Assembly (NCBI GenBank): GCA_026008535.1
Contig: BRKX01000006.1
Coordinates: 42,644,664 to 42,708,663, forward strand
From: Perilla frutescens
Taxonomy: Eukaryota; Streptophyta; Magnoliopsida; Lamiales; Lamiaceae
Direction of reading: 5' to 3'
DNA: 64,000 nt
Below, one piece after another: positions 47,801 to 58,619 of the stretch. How positions within the stretch are numbered: position 1 is the stretch's first letter; each line of letters starts with the position of its first letter. A program made the translations under genes and the position numbers. The notes beneath the pieces are model-generated. The model was not told where the DNA came from and did not search any database. It saw only the letters and a list, made by a program, of their open reading frames with translations.

Positions 47801-49089
47801 CCTTCAAAGAAGACTTCTACAACGCATGGTGATAGCCCACACCCGCAGTCCGCACAAGGTATCGGTAGCTGTATAATTCCTTCAGAGCTAACGCCTCTGA
47901 AGTTGAATTACAGAGAAGTCCGAAGGAGGGCAGCGTCTGCTGCGTTGCGCAGCCCCTTTCGACCTACCGAGAAGCGATTTGCAGATTTTAAGACATGGAG
48001 AGTGAACAAGTCGAAGGGCTTGTGAGTGATAGTTAATGTATTTTTTTAATCACTTTTCTAACTGCCTTTGAGAATGCAATCGATGATGTATGCGATGGGT
48101 TGATGTCTGGCTGCAGTAGGAATGTGGGCATAGGATATGGTGTTCCAACGGAATTCTTTACTGAAATCCTGAATCCGATGGTGGAGTTGTCTGAGGGTCA
48201 TATCGATGCTTATCTCGCCGTTCTGCACAGCGATCCCCGCTTTGCGAAGTGCCAACCTTGTCGGAAAGACACCGTTCTAACCTCGACTGGATTCATGGTA
48301 CGATCTTGTTATCGTAGTACTCCTTGTTATTGCTGTCTAAGCAATAAATAACTATCCTGTTTGTATAGTGCACTCAAATGTCCTTGTATCTTTTTAGGCA
48401 GCCATTCGTAATGTGTTCAAGAAATACCATCCCGAGGGAGAAGACCTGTCCAAGCTTGGTGCAGAAACTGAAGAAGTAATTTCGGCTGAGGACCTGGCCG
48501 GTCTATCCGAATACGTGTCTGGAGAGCTTCCTGGTTGGGGTCCTTTGAAACCTTGGTACGACTATGACAAGGTAATAAATTCTACATTGTTTTCAGTTGA
48601 ATGGTTGATCCCATTGGCTGTTGAACTGTAACGGTCAGTACGTACGTGTTTATGCAGCTTGGATTCGTAGTCCATTTACCGGGGCATTGGGTAGCATGCT
48701 TGGTGGATTTCAAGCGGTATGCCTTAACGGTGCTTGACCCCAAACAGCACGTGTGGACAGAGGACATCGAACGAAACCGGAAAGAGTATTTCATTCCACT
48801 GCTGCGCATCTTGCCGCAATTGCTGAAATACTGCGGATTCTGGGATGAAAGACAGGTGCTCCAACCGAGGTATGCCCAGTGGTACTGGAGGCCTCTCAAA
48901 ACAAATCCGTACAAACAGAAGGACAGTGTTAGCTGTGGTTTGTTTGCACTGCGGTACGTGGAAATTTTGTTGTCGGATGAGCAAAGCAATATGGAAACAG
49001 AGGAGGATATGAAGAAGTGCCGGAAGCATGTTGCACAAACCGTGTGGAGATTTAGCACGGATGAGAGCACGTTGTTGCCGTCCGAATGA
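44850..49089 (+). CDS. DUF1985 / Ulp1-type cysteine protease gene of the MULE, eight exons
   Basis: My exon model, all GT-AG: 44,850-44,918; 45,688-46,398; 46,512-46,643; 46,738-47,355; 47,435-48,021; 48,117-48,297; 48,398-48,571; 48,658-49,089. Phases agree at every junction, giving one open frame of 967 codons plus TGA. Exon 1 has a basic nuclear-localisation-like LRKRKRAP. Exon 2 has the DUF1985-like core (AVHHFLTCEIV, TEMWFQIGKKRLRFSRFEYA). Exon 4 is Ala-rich and predicted helical (RAARLAAEQASQLVAELAAQ). Exon 5 is Trp/Pro-rich. Exon 8 is a Ulp1 (C48) domain with H834 (LPGHWVAC), D851 (VLDP), Q911 and C917 (DSVSCGLF). The H-D spacing of 17 and Q-C spacing of 6 equal yeast Ulp1 (H514, D531, Q574, C580). 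The likely activity is cleavage of SUMO or a related modifier; its role in transposition is unknown. Confidence 0.85.
45020..45560 (+). repeat. GCGCGC-rich block in the first intron of the Ulp1 gene
   Basis: Many copies of tgcgcgca or gcgcgc with gca/tgc spacers occur. They produce long open frames on both strands (44,937-45,396), which are composition artefacts. The block lies entirely between the first two exons. Related clusters occur at 51,590-51,645, 52,115-52,150 and 55,660-55,935. Confidence 0.75.
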
Positions 49090-49490
49090 TATAGTATAAA
49101 TTCAATCCGAATGTGATGTAATTATACACTCTTTGCTTGTATAAGACGTTTGCCGAACGTGCTCTATGTCGGACGGCTAAACGTATGACAAACAAAACAC
49201 ATTTTGCGCATATGCGTCGATGCAACATGTGGTGTGAATACGTGGTATACACCTGTAGGAGTTTTTGACAATGCCCGATAGCTTACTTTGTCATATCCGC
49301 AAAGGCCAACTAACTTACAGTAATCGGCAAATGATCGGCACCGGAAAAGGTGCATCGGCCACACCTGGGATCTGGTCCGACTTGCACCTAAGTATTTAAA
49401 ACTCTGAAATAATTTAATATAGATGTCCCTATTGACGCAAACTGTAATGCATGGGGCCATACTCATGCAATGGGATCGGCACGAACCTCA
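49090..49490. other. 3' flank of the Ulp1 gene
   Basis: No gene. It contains preliminary copies of the array motif (atgatcggcaccgg, gcatcggccacacc near 49,330-49,360), suggesting the satellite grew from local sequence. Confidence 0.5.
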
Positions 49491-51190
49491 CCCATTGTTG
49501 GCATTGGCCGATGATCGGAGTAAATGTATCTGTCATCGGTGAAGTTGATGCAGGTTTTAGACTCTACCGTTTAATGTTTAATATGTTACTCCTTTACTAC
49601 GGAACAAGCAAAAACCGGCCATCTCAATGCGCGTTGTATCCAAACACGTAATGATACACGTGCACCAATAAGCATGCAATAAGAAAATGTTCGCATGCGC
49701 AAGCAGCTATGCACCGTGGTCGCAAGGGCCGAAGGCCGAGCGTGCATTGTTGATGTGTACGAAAAGGGAAGAATGTGATAAATCCTAATACACAACAAAC
49801 ATGAAGAACACCAACATACATGTAGACAGAGACCCATTGTTGGCATCGGCCGATGATCGAAGTAAACGTATCTTTCATCGGCGAAGTTGATGCAGGTTTT
49901 AAACTCTACCGTTTAATGTTTAATATGTTACTCCTTTAGTACGGAACAAGCAAAAACCGGCCATCTCAATGCGCGTTGTATGCAAACACGTAATGATACA
50001 CACGCACCAATAAGCGCGCAATAAGAAAATGCAAGCAGCTATGCACCGTGGTCGCAAGGGCCGAAGGCCGAGCGTGCATTGTTGATGTGTACGAAAAGGG
50101 AAGAATGTGATAAATCCTAATACACAACAAACATGAAGAACACCAACATACATGTAGACAGAGACCCATTGTTGGCATCGGCCGATGATCGGAGTAAACG
50201 TATCTTTCATCGGTGAAGTTGATGCAGGTTTTAGACTCTACCGTTTAATGTTTAATATGTTACTCCTTTAGTACGGAACAAGCAAAAACCGGCCATCTCA
50301 ATGCGCGTTGTATCCAAACACGTAATGATACACGCGCACCAATAAGCGCGCAATAAGAAAATGTTCGCACGCGCAAGCAGCTATGCACCGTGGTCGCAAG
50401 GGCCGAAGGCCGAGCGTGCATTGTTGATGTGTACGAAAAGGGAAGAATGTGATAAATCCTAATACACAACAAACATGAAGAACACCAACATACATGTAGA
50501 CAGAGACCCATTGTTAGCATCGGCCGATGATCGGAGTAAACGTATCTTTCATCGGCGAAGTTGATGCAGGTTTTAGACTCTACCGTTTAATGTTTAATAT
50601 GTTACTCCTTTAGTACGGAACAAGCAAAAACCGGCCATCTCAATGCGCGTTGTATCCAAACACGTAATGATACACGCGCACCAATAAGCGCGCAATAAGA
50701 AAATGTTCGCACGCGCAAGCAGCTATGCACCGTGGTCGCAAGGGCCGAAGGCCGAGCGTGCATTGTTGATGTGTACGAAAAGGGAAGAATGTGATAAATC
50801 CTAATACACAACAAACATGAAGAACACCAACATACATGTAGACAGAGACCCATTGTTAGCATCGGCCGATGATCGGAGTAAACGTATCTTTCATCGGCGA
50901 AGTTGATGCAGGTTTTAGACTCTACCGTTTAATGTTTAATATGTTACTCCTTTAGTACGGAACAAGCAAAAACCGGCCATCTCAATGCGCGTTGTATCCA
51001 AACACGTAATGATACACGCGCACCAATAAGCGCGCAATAAGAAAATGTTCGCACGCGCAAGCAGCTATGCACCGTGGTCGCAAGGGCCGAAGGCCGAGCG
51101 TGCATTGTTGATGTGTACGAAAAGGGAAGAATGTGATAAATCCTAATACACAACAAACATGAAGAACACCAATATACATGTAGACAGAGA
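49491..51190. repeat. 342-bp tandem satellite inside the MULE, five copies
   Basis: Units start at 49,491, 49,833, 50,165, 50,507 and 50,849 with cccattgtt(g/a)gcat and end at 51,190. Spacings are 342, 332, 342, 342 and 342. The 332-bp unit lacks 10 bp (ttcgca-type segment). Copies 3, 4 and 5 are nearly identical, while copy 1 is most diverged, so the recent growth was at the right. Each unit carries the palindrome-like tcggccgatgatcgg. Because 342 is a multiple of three, the same 86-codon minus-strand frame recurs in each unit. I treat that frame as a by-product. Confidence 0.95.
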
Positions 51191-52436
51191 CGCCAGCTCA
51201 GCATTAGAAAACCATTTCATAACATAAACAGATTGGGCGGCGATGAACAGGTGCCATATTAAAAAGGAGAAAGGAAATACAGAGAAATACCAAAGAAAGG
51301 GCTGAGTGTTCAAAATAAAAACATCACACAAACGGAGAGGGGGGGGTACAAAAACTAGGGAGAGGGGTGGAAACACCGGACAACCATCGGCACACCTCCG
51401 TCCCGCATGCAAGTAAGTTGGGAAAGCGACAGTTCAATGTGTACAGCGATCAGGATCAATCATAACACGATGTTTCGAATTTTGTACAGGAGGAAAACAT
51501 GTGCTGCGCGAGTTGACAGTTCAATGGACAAAGGCATGCATGTGGGTTCAGAAAAGAAACAGTACATGCATGCTGAAGTGGACATGCGTGCGAGATATGC
51601 GCGCACGCTGCTAGTGCGTTGGCTTGTCCGCGCATTGCGAATCAATTAGGATAAGTGCATGACCAATATGCTCAACCTAGTCCACCTCAATCGTTCCTCC
51701 CGTATGTATGGAAATATGAACATGTATTATAATGCATAACTTATCTGGCGATAAAAATATACCTAAGGCGATTAATGCTCGATTATAAATACTGAATTTG
51801 GCGATACATTGCTTGGTTCGGCAACATGAGTCTGGATTTTAAATGCTGAATTTGAGGTCACCCTAGGCCTGTAGCGCACCTGCCGCCCAACGACCATGCA
51901 TTCCGTCTAATCGGATAAATAAATTCTACGAGACCCCATCATGCAGCCCCCTCCAGATCGTACAACACCCGTGACCACGTGGAACCGTTCGCTTTGGGGA
52001 GACGCTTACATGTCTGGAATTTCGATAAACCTTTTCGGAACTCGATTATGTGGCGATTGTGAGAACCGACCTCACCGATAAGCTACGCATATTGCTCCGC
52101 ATTTGCGCTTGATTACAACGCGCGTTGTCTATGCGCGTTGTTCTCTACGCGCATCCAGAAACGGCTCGGAAAGGTGCAGCGACCGCATTCCTCCGAGCCG
52201 TACATTACATACTCTATCACACCAGTTTAGGTGAACACGCATAGATGGTCTAGTGTATATCATGACTGCCGATCCACTACTCTCATAAAAGGTTTTCTCG
52301 CCGAGCATGAAAGCTCCATATGCCGATACAGTCCACACATGTATTCCAACCAAAACCATTCCTGTTCCTCTCAACATACATTTTAAAATCCAGATAACCA
52401 ATGATACAAATACATACAGATCTTACAACTCAACAA
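51191..52436. other. MULE spacer between the array and the transposase gene
   Basis: No supported gene. The sequence is mixed composition with gcgcgc clusters at 51,595-51,640 and 52,115-52,150. Open frames (51,143-51,412 minus, 52,129-52,401 minus, 52,307-52,579 plus) have no recognisable domain. It would serve as the 3' flank of the minus-strand transposase gene. Confidence 0.5.
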
Positions 52437-55261
52437 TTACAGGCCCCTGTCCGGACAGGTTGTCCGAGTATGCCCGGATCCACGGCAGATGCCACATCGG
52501 TGCGGCCTTCGTGCACCGATGGTATTTGTTGCAGCAAATTCATTGCTACCAACCTGCGAACCTTCTGAAATGGGAATGAACTCTGTGCATGTGGCTCGGT
52601 TGTGACCACTTTGTCCGCATCTAGCACATCTAGCTCTAACCCGACGCCCTCCCGATGATGACTGACTTGCTGATCGGATTCTACTCATACGTGGGCGGCC
52701 GGCCTGTCGCGGATTAGGAGGCGCCAAGACGAGCCTACTGGCCATTTCAAGCGGTATTTTCCATTCATCAGGATGGGCAACCGAAATACCTCTGCCGAAT
52801 ACATCTTGCCGAGGTTCTCGGTACTATAATAGCTGTTCACATATGCATATGGATGCTGATTTGCTTTACTGTAAGACAGACGTAACTCGATTAGGCATCG
52901 TCATCGAACAAATGAATAGGAAGTGCAATGATAAATCATTTGGTTTGAAAACACGTGCCTACCAAGTAAGTTGAGACTTTAGAGTTTAAGAACTGACCTG
53001 ATGGCTGCAGCTGCGTGGGGGCAGGGGATGAGATTAAGATCGAACTCGAGACACGAGCATTTTCTCACCGAAAGGTCAACGGTGTAGTGCTTCATTCCGC
53101 TTATAACCTTGAACTTCATGGCGCTAATGGGCTCAACAGTCATTGTCTTACCCTGCTCAATCGATTTCGCAACCTCACCAACGGCATACTGCGTCAACGG
53201 ATGTGACCTCCCTAGAGCATTTTTACGTCGCTCGTAAAACCAGCAACCGATCAATGTTCGTACACACTCTAATAGAGTGCATACCGGCAACCTTCTCGCC
53301 CAGCAAAGTCGTCCATTCAAACACTCAGCACAATTAGAGGTCATAAATTCGTAGCGACGGACCGGTGACTTACACCGTGCCCATCGGATTGGATCTGCAT
53401 CCAGTAACCTCTTGTATGCACCATTCTCAGAGGCAATCGAAATATTCCTCATGTGTTTTTCAAATTCTTGAGTACGATAACAATTGGCTGCTTTCTGGAA
53501 CATGGCCACCACATTGGCGCCCCACCTCTTTATGTTGTTCTGTAAGTGGTAGACACAAATTCCATGGGCGATTCCTGGATACACCGCTGCAACAGCATTC
53601 TTTATGCTCTTGTGCTGGTCTGAAACAAACATCATGTCGTCACAGCAGCCATATGTCCTCCTAAGTTGTCGCAGAAACCAAATCCATGCTGCATCGTTCT
53701 CCTTGTCTCCAATGCCAACTGCGAGCGGGTAAATCTGTTCATTTCCATCCTTCGTCGCAGCGACAAACATAATCCCTTTGTACTTCCCTTTCAAATGAGT
53801 ACCATCCACAACAATCACAGGGCGGCCATAGGATGCGAAGCCACTTATTGAAGCAGCAAGGGCCATGTACACGTACTGAAATTGGCCCACTGCATCTGTT
53901 TGCAGCTCTACAACCGAACCGGGGTTGGACTGCTCCAGCATATACAAGTACGACGGCAATAGCTGGAAAGACTTGTCGCTATCACCGTATATCATTCGTA
54001 TTGCATGATTTCTCCCTGCTAGCGCCCGAGTATAATCCACCCTAACTCCAAACTCCCTCTGCAATTTCATCTGCATTTCCTTCGGCTTTAAGACTTTTCC
54101 CTCGTCCAGTAAATCCGGAGCAAAGTATGCGCCAATTATTTTGGATGGAATCGTTCGCTGTCCATTATCGCAGAAATCTTCCTGACATGAATGGGGCACG
54201 TCCCATTGGAAAACCCTCCACTGTTCACCTTGAGCTGAAGCGCGCATTGAGAACGTACAACGCTCTTTGTGCCTGCAGAGAATAGAAAACCGAGTCTTTG
54301 AGGAACGCTCGATCCTGTACTCCACCCGATTCAGAAGATGATACAATCCCAAAGAAGTTATCATTGAATCTTTACTAGCGAAGGTAGCGCCCAAACAAAG
54401 TGTATCACGGGTATTAACACTCAAATCGATACCCAAATCATTCAAAGGGAGCGCCGCTTGATAAAATGCCCCTGGGATGATCCACTGTCGCCCATGTCCG
54501 CACGATACCTCGAAAGCATCGTCCTGCACATCGTCTGTTTCACACCTGGAGACACTTGGCAGGCCGGGCGTATGGTGCATTCCACAGCAGCCGTCGATGT
54601 CATCAGCCTCTTCATCGGCATGTACTTCTTCCCCGTCATCATCATAATATGTGTCATCATTCCCCTGATCATACGTTCTGCACCGCTCGTCATCGCTGAA
54701 ATTGTCATCATTACTGCGGACACTAGTCTCATCATTCACACGCTCCTCCTCATCATCAAGTGTCACATTGTCCTCTTCGACACCCCCAGTATCATCGGGG
54801 TGGAAAAAATTTCCAACACGGTGCACCATTTCAGCCTCGGACCGTCTATTAATTGTATTATCATGTGCGTGTGATTGTGGACAAACATTTTGAGAATGCA
54901 ATAATCCCACAAAGCTATTATGGGCTGGTATAGTAAACCGGTGCTGCGCTTGTGTAGGTGCTGCCTTATCAAAGGTTTCAACGTATAATCTCAAAAATGG
55001 GAGAACACTGTTAGCATGATCCAAGTCTGAATCATTTTTAATCCTAAAACGAATCATTTTACCATCGGCGGATAACATCAGAGTAGAAATAGCATACTTA
55101 TAAAGGTTTGGATCATCACCTACAATCCCAACAGCTTCGTCGAATAAGCGAGGGTACGTCATGCCGCCCGATAGAACATGGACATACTCTTCAATCCCAT
55201 TTATGTAAGTGTTGCCTCGCCAAAACCCACCGTGGTGCAAAACAATGTTTCTGTCGGCCAT
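52437..55261 (-). CDS. MURA-type MULE transposase
   Basis: Exon 1 starts at ATG 55,261 and has 760 codons if read through to the TAA at 52,979. A GT donor at 52,997-52,996 and an AG acceptor ending at 52,869 remove a 129-bp intron and keep phase (SKANQHPYAYVNSYYSTENL). Residues 1-100 are the N-terminal region. Residues 155-245 are strongly acidic. C329, C335, H357 and C359 form a zinc-binding DNA-recognition region like that of MURA/FAR1. The MULE catalytic residues are D486 (VVDGTHLKG), D548 (FVSDQHKS) and E646 (NCAECLNG), with CVYHLQNN between. SWIM CXCX9CXH is at 735-749. Two C-terminal CCHC knuckles (CARCGQSGHNRATC, CGICRGSGHTRTTC) lie in exon 2. They are one base out of frame after MYSAE, near 52,781-52,789; without correction the product ends at 52,685. 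It would excise and insert the element. Confidence 0.93.
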
Positions 55262-56324
55262 CTGCGCGAGGAGAGATACAAATGCATATATAAGAGTACC
55301 TCAATCAATTTAATGTAAAACCGTGGACACCCTGTGTAGAATTACAATTCAACAGTAGGGGAATAGGTTTTCATGTTTCACAGTTTTAATGGTGTCATAT
55401 TCATGTCGATAGACAAAATATTGAAACGGAAAGAATGGCAATGTTGTACACCCATATGCCGATGATGTTGCCGGTGTCAATTAAAGAACGGAAGATGCAT
55501 GCGTGCAAGAATAAGTTATTGGTTAGAATTTGCCTAACGTTCTATTTAAGGATTTTAATAGACATTGCGTAGAAGCCGATACACATCGACACAGACGGAG
55601 GCAATGGCGATGTTGGACGTATATCGGCGGTTAATCTTGTGCTGAGCAAAAATATACTACGCGTAATATATGCGCGCAGGTTACATGCGCACATCATGGT
55701 GGAGGCCCTGCGCGCATGAACGCCCTCCGACGCGCGCGCACCCGGTGAACGGCCGCCATGCGCGGACCATTGCGTCCACTCTGCGCGCGGCGTCGTGCGA
55801 GTAACATCAAGCGCGCGCAATATTGTCGGGGTGTAACTCCTCGCGCAATATTGTCAGGGTGTAAATCCTCGCGCGCAAACTCATCTGCGCGCTACAATTA
55901 GCGCGCAATTAAAAACATCCCAGCGCGCAATTAAGAACATTATATATTTTTCCCAAGGATTCGATTCAAACCGAAAATGTGAATGAGGAGAAACAGATAC
56001 CTTTCACATTAGACTCCAGAATAATGTAGTTCACGTTTCACACTTTGCTGTTGAGCGTCGTCTTCTGCTTTATGCGGACCCTGTGTCAGCAAAATCAAAA
56101 TCGACTCCACTCCAGTTCTTCCCCGCATGCGCCGCCGGGCAGAGAAGCTCTCCCACCTCTGTTCCAATTCGGCTTCGTCTTCTTATGCGTCTTGCCCCGG
56201 TCGAAACGCAGGTTCAAATTTTAGGGTAGATAGATTGGGAGGGGGGAGGGGGGGAAATTTCGAGATTTGGGGACTTTTATTTTCAAAAATTAAATTCAAA
56301 TTCGTATTTATATTTTCAGGTCAG
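55262..56324 (-). promoter_or_regulatory. Presumed promoter region of the transposase gene
   Basis: Non-coding sequence between the transposase ATG and the right inverted repeat. It holds the densest gcgcgc cluster of the window (55,660-55,935), including gcgcgcaa units spaced by 15-30 bp and the repeated string aatattgtcggggtgtaa / aatattgtcagggtgtaa. A poly-G tract lies at 56,236-56,257. No TATA box is convincing. The promoter role is inferred from position. Confidence 0.4.
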
Positions 56325-56595
56325 AGGGGCATAATAGTCCAAAGTGGCTAAAATAAATATGTTTAAAACTTACTGGCTAAATTAAATCTTTTAAAACTTT
56401 AAGTGGCTAAAATAGTATTTCCCTCATTAAAAAAATCGGGCTAAAAGATACAAGTCAGCAACTAAAAGCCTGAAAACTAATTTCTGGCTAGATTTGTTGT
56501 ATATTCAAAAGCTTGGGTATTAAATTGTATTTGTAAAAGGTTGGGACATTTTTGTGAATTACTTGAAAAGTCAGGCTAAAATCTGATAATATCCC
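56325..56595 (-). repeat. Right terminal inverted repeat of the MULE
   Basis: The reverse complement starts gggatattatcagatttt and aligns with the left arm through ttgctgacttgtatctttt and cccgatttttttaatga. The duplication taatatata follows. Confidence 0.9.
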
Positions 56596-58619
56596 TAATA
56601 TATAGTATGACTTTATATATGTTATGAAATTAGCTAAAATTAGAATTCTAATTTAATTTGGGTGAGGAGTGTGATACAAATATATATATAGGGAATAGAT
56701 TAAATGAGGATTAAATCCTGGTATGAGAATAAGGAACCATTCTCAACCATAGATTTTGTTCATTTGGGTGGCGAGCTTGTTTCAAAATTTCGGTAACAAT
56801 TTTGTAATATTAGACCAATTTTAAAGCCGCGGGGCTATATTTGTAATTTGATAATTCTAATTAAAATACTAGAGTTTGTTCTTTGTCTTCTCATCTTATC
56901 TCCGCTCTCCCTTTATCTTTGCGATTTTCCCCTCTCTCTCTCTATCTCTATATATATATATATATATCTATGCTCATCTCGTTCTTTGTGATTATAGTAT
57001 AACCATCAAGATCAGAGTAAGAAAAATTTGATTACATGATATATGCTCTCTCTTTCTCTCTGTCTTTTGTTTGGATGAATATTTTGAATGTGTTGATGAT
57101 GATTGAGGCAAAGATATGTTCTTCAAAGACACATGACTATTGGTCAATTGATTTTGGAGGAGTGCATATTTCTTGTTGAAGTATCACATACATAGTTTTC
57201 GACGATGATATGATTGCAACAGGTGACTCGTCGTGACGAGTCTATACAATGTTGTCAGTGTAGTTGCAAGATCTATTAAAATTCTCTGGTCAATCCTCAT
57301 CGTATTTGTTAGATTAAGTTGAATTTATCATCAACATATATGATTTATTTCATTTTGCAATCTCTTTTATTGAATGTATTTGTTAACATTATTATCGAAT
57401 TTTTGGTTAACATGGTAGTTGGGTCATGTTAGTATTATATTATTATGGTTTTAGCATCGCTAATTGATATATTAGCAGTGCCATTGTATTCTTTAGCATG
57501 ATTTATAATGGAGTGTCATTGTAGTTTTTTTTTCAATTGCAATCTCTTTTATTGAATGTATTTATTGACATTATTATCGAATTTTGTTAGCATCATAGTT
57601 GGATCATGTTAGCATTATGTTATTATGGTTTTAACATCGTTAATTGATATATTAGTAGTGTCATTGTATTCTTTAGCATAATTTATAATGAAGTGTTATT
57701 GTATTTTTTTTAAGTAGATGCATATACACAGAAAATAATTATGTGATGCTAGCACTGTTAATTGATAAGTTAGCAATATCATCTGGATATATTAGCACGA
57801 TAAAAAGTGAATGTTTTTTATACTTTACTTTAACGGTATATAAATAATATGATATGATAACGCTACCATTTAAAAAATCTGATTGCTAAAGTTTGCATAT
57901 GTCAATGTTAATCATAATTTCATCCTTGTTATTACTTTCACCTTATGTGTATCATATTTTTCTCAGCTAACAGAGCAATAACAATGTTAACACTATCGTA
58001 TGATAATGATAATACTACAAAATTTTAACATTGTTGTTCATGGTTGGTTTATAATATTTCTGTTAAATTTTTCTGCTAATGGTAACATTAGTTATGAGAA
58101 TGCTAAAATGAGTAATGATAATGCTAACACTATTGAACGATAATGATAATACAATAAAAGTCTAACAACATTGTTCATGGTTGTTCATGATTAGGTTTTA
58201 TATGTTCTGTCAAGTATTATTATACTAACAGAACAAAATAAACTGCTAAATCATCATAAAAGAATGCTAAATATATTTTTGAATGCTAAATATTTTTTTG
58301 TAATGCATATGATAATAGTCTCATAACGTTAGCATCATCAATATTAATATTAACATTATTAATATTTATATTAGCATCAACAATGTGTTCGTTAGCATAT
58401 GATTCTGTTTCTATTAGCACGCGCTAAATAAGTCTTTTTTTTTACCTTAACATTGACAAAATTATGAAGATTGACAGTTGTGTATTTTACATAACTTTTA
58501 GATATGAATTGATGACGTTTATTATATGAAGTTGTGTATTTTATATAGATTTTGTGCTTATATCGCTATCATTTGGAGTTTTTGATATGTTTGACAGTTT
58601 TGCAGTAATAGTTGTGATT

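Larger units (their letters stand above)
44139..56595. mobile_element. Autonomous-type Mutator-like element (MULE) carrying a Ulp1 protease gene
   Basis: This 12,457-bp element starts gggtattatccg and ends ctgataatatccc. It is flanked by an exact 9-bp duplication, taatatata (44,130-44,138 and 56,596-56,604), the Mutator hallmark. Terminal inverted repeats of about 270-330 bp are clear: ttttgaatgtacaacaaat / reverse-complement ttttgaatatacaacaaat, and cccgatttttttaatga in both. It holds a plus-strand Ulp1-like gene (44,850-49,089), a 342-bp tandem array (49,491-51,190), and a minus-strand transposase gene (55,261-52,437), tail to tail. Ulp1-bearing MULEs are known in plants (Kaonashi-type in Arabidopsis and rice, CUMULE in melon). 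The interior is visibly more GC-rich than its surroundings. Confidence 0.95.

Noticed and set aside
49586..51204. Repeated 65-86-codon minus-strand frames
   Set aside because: They are copies of one frame in the 342-bp satellite. The unit length is a multiple of three, so the same open stretch recurs. It resembles no protein family and differs at its ends only by array variation.
53015..55293. Many plus-strand frames (for example 54,458-54,874)
   Set aside because: They are antisense shadows of the 760-codon transposase frame, which has recognisable domains and catalytic residues.
57000..58440. Possible coding region in element B
   Set aside because: All frames are short and the sequence is dominated by ttagcat-type motifs and T-runs.
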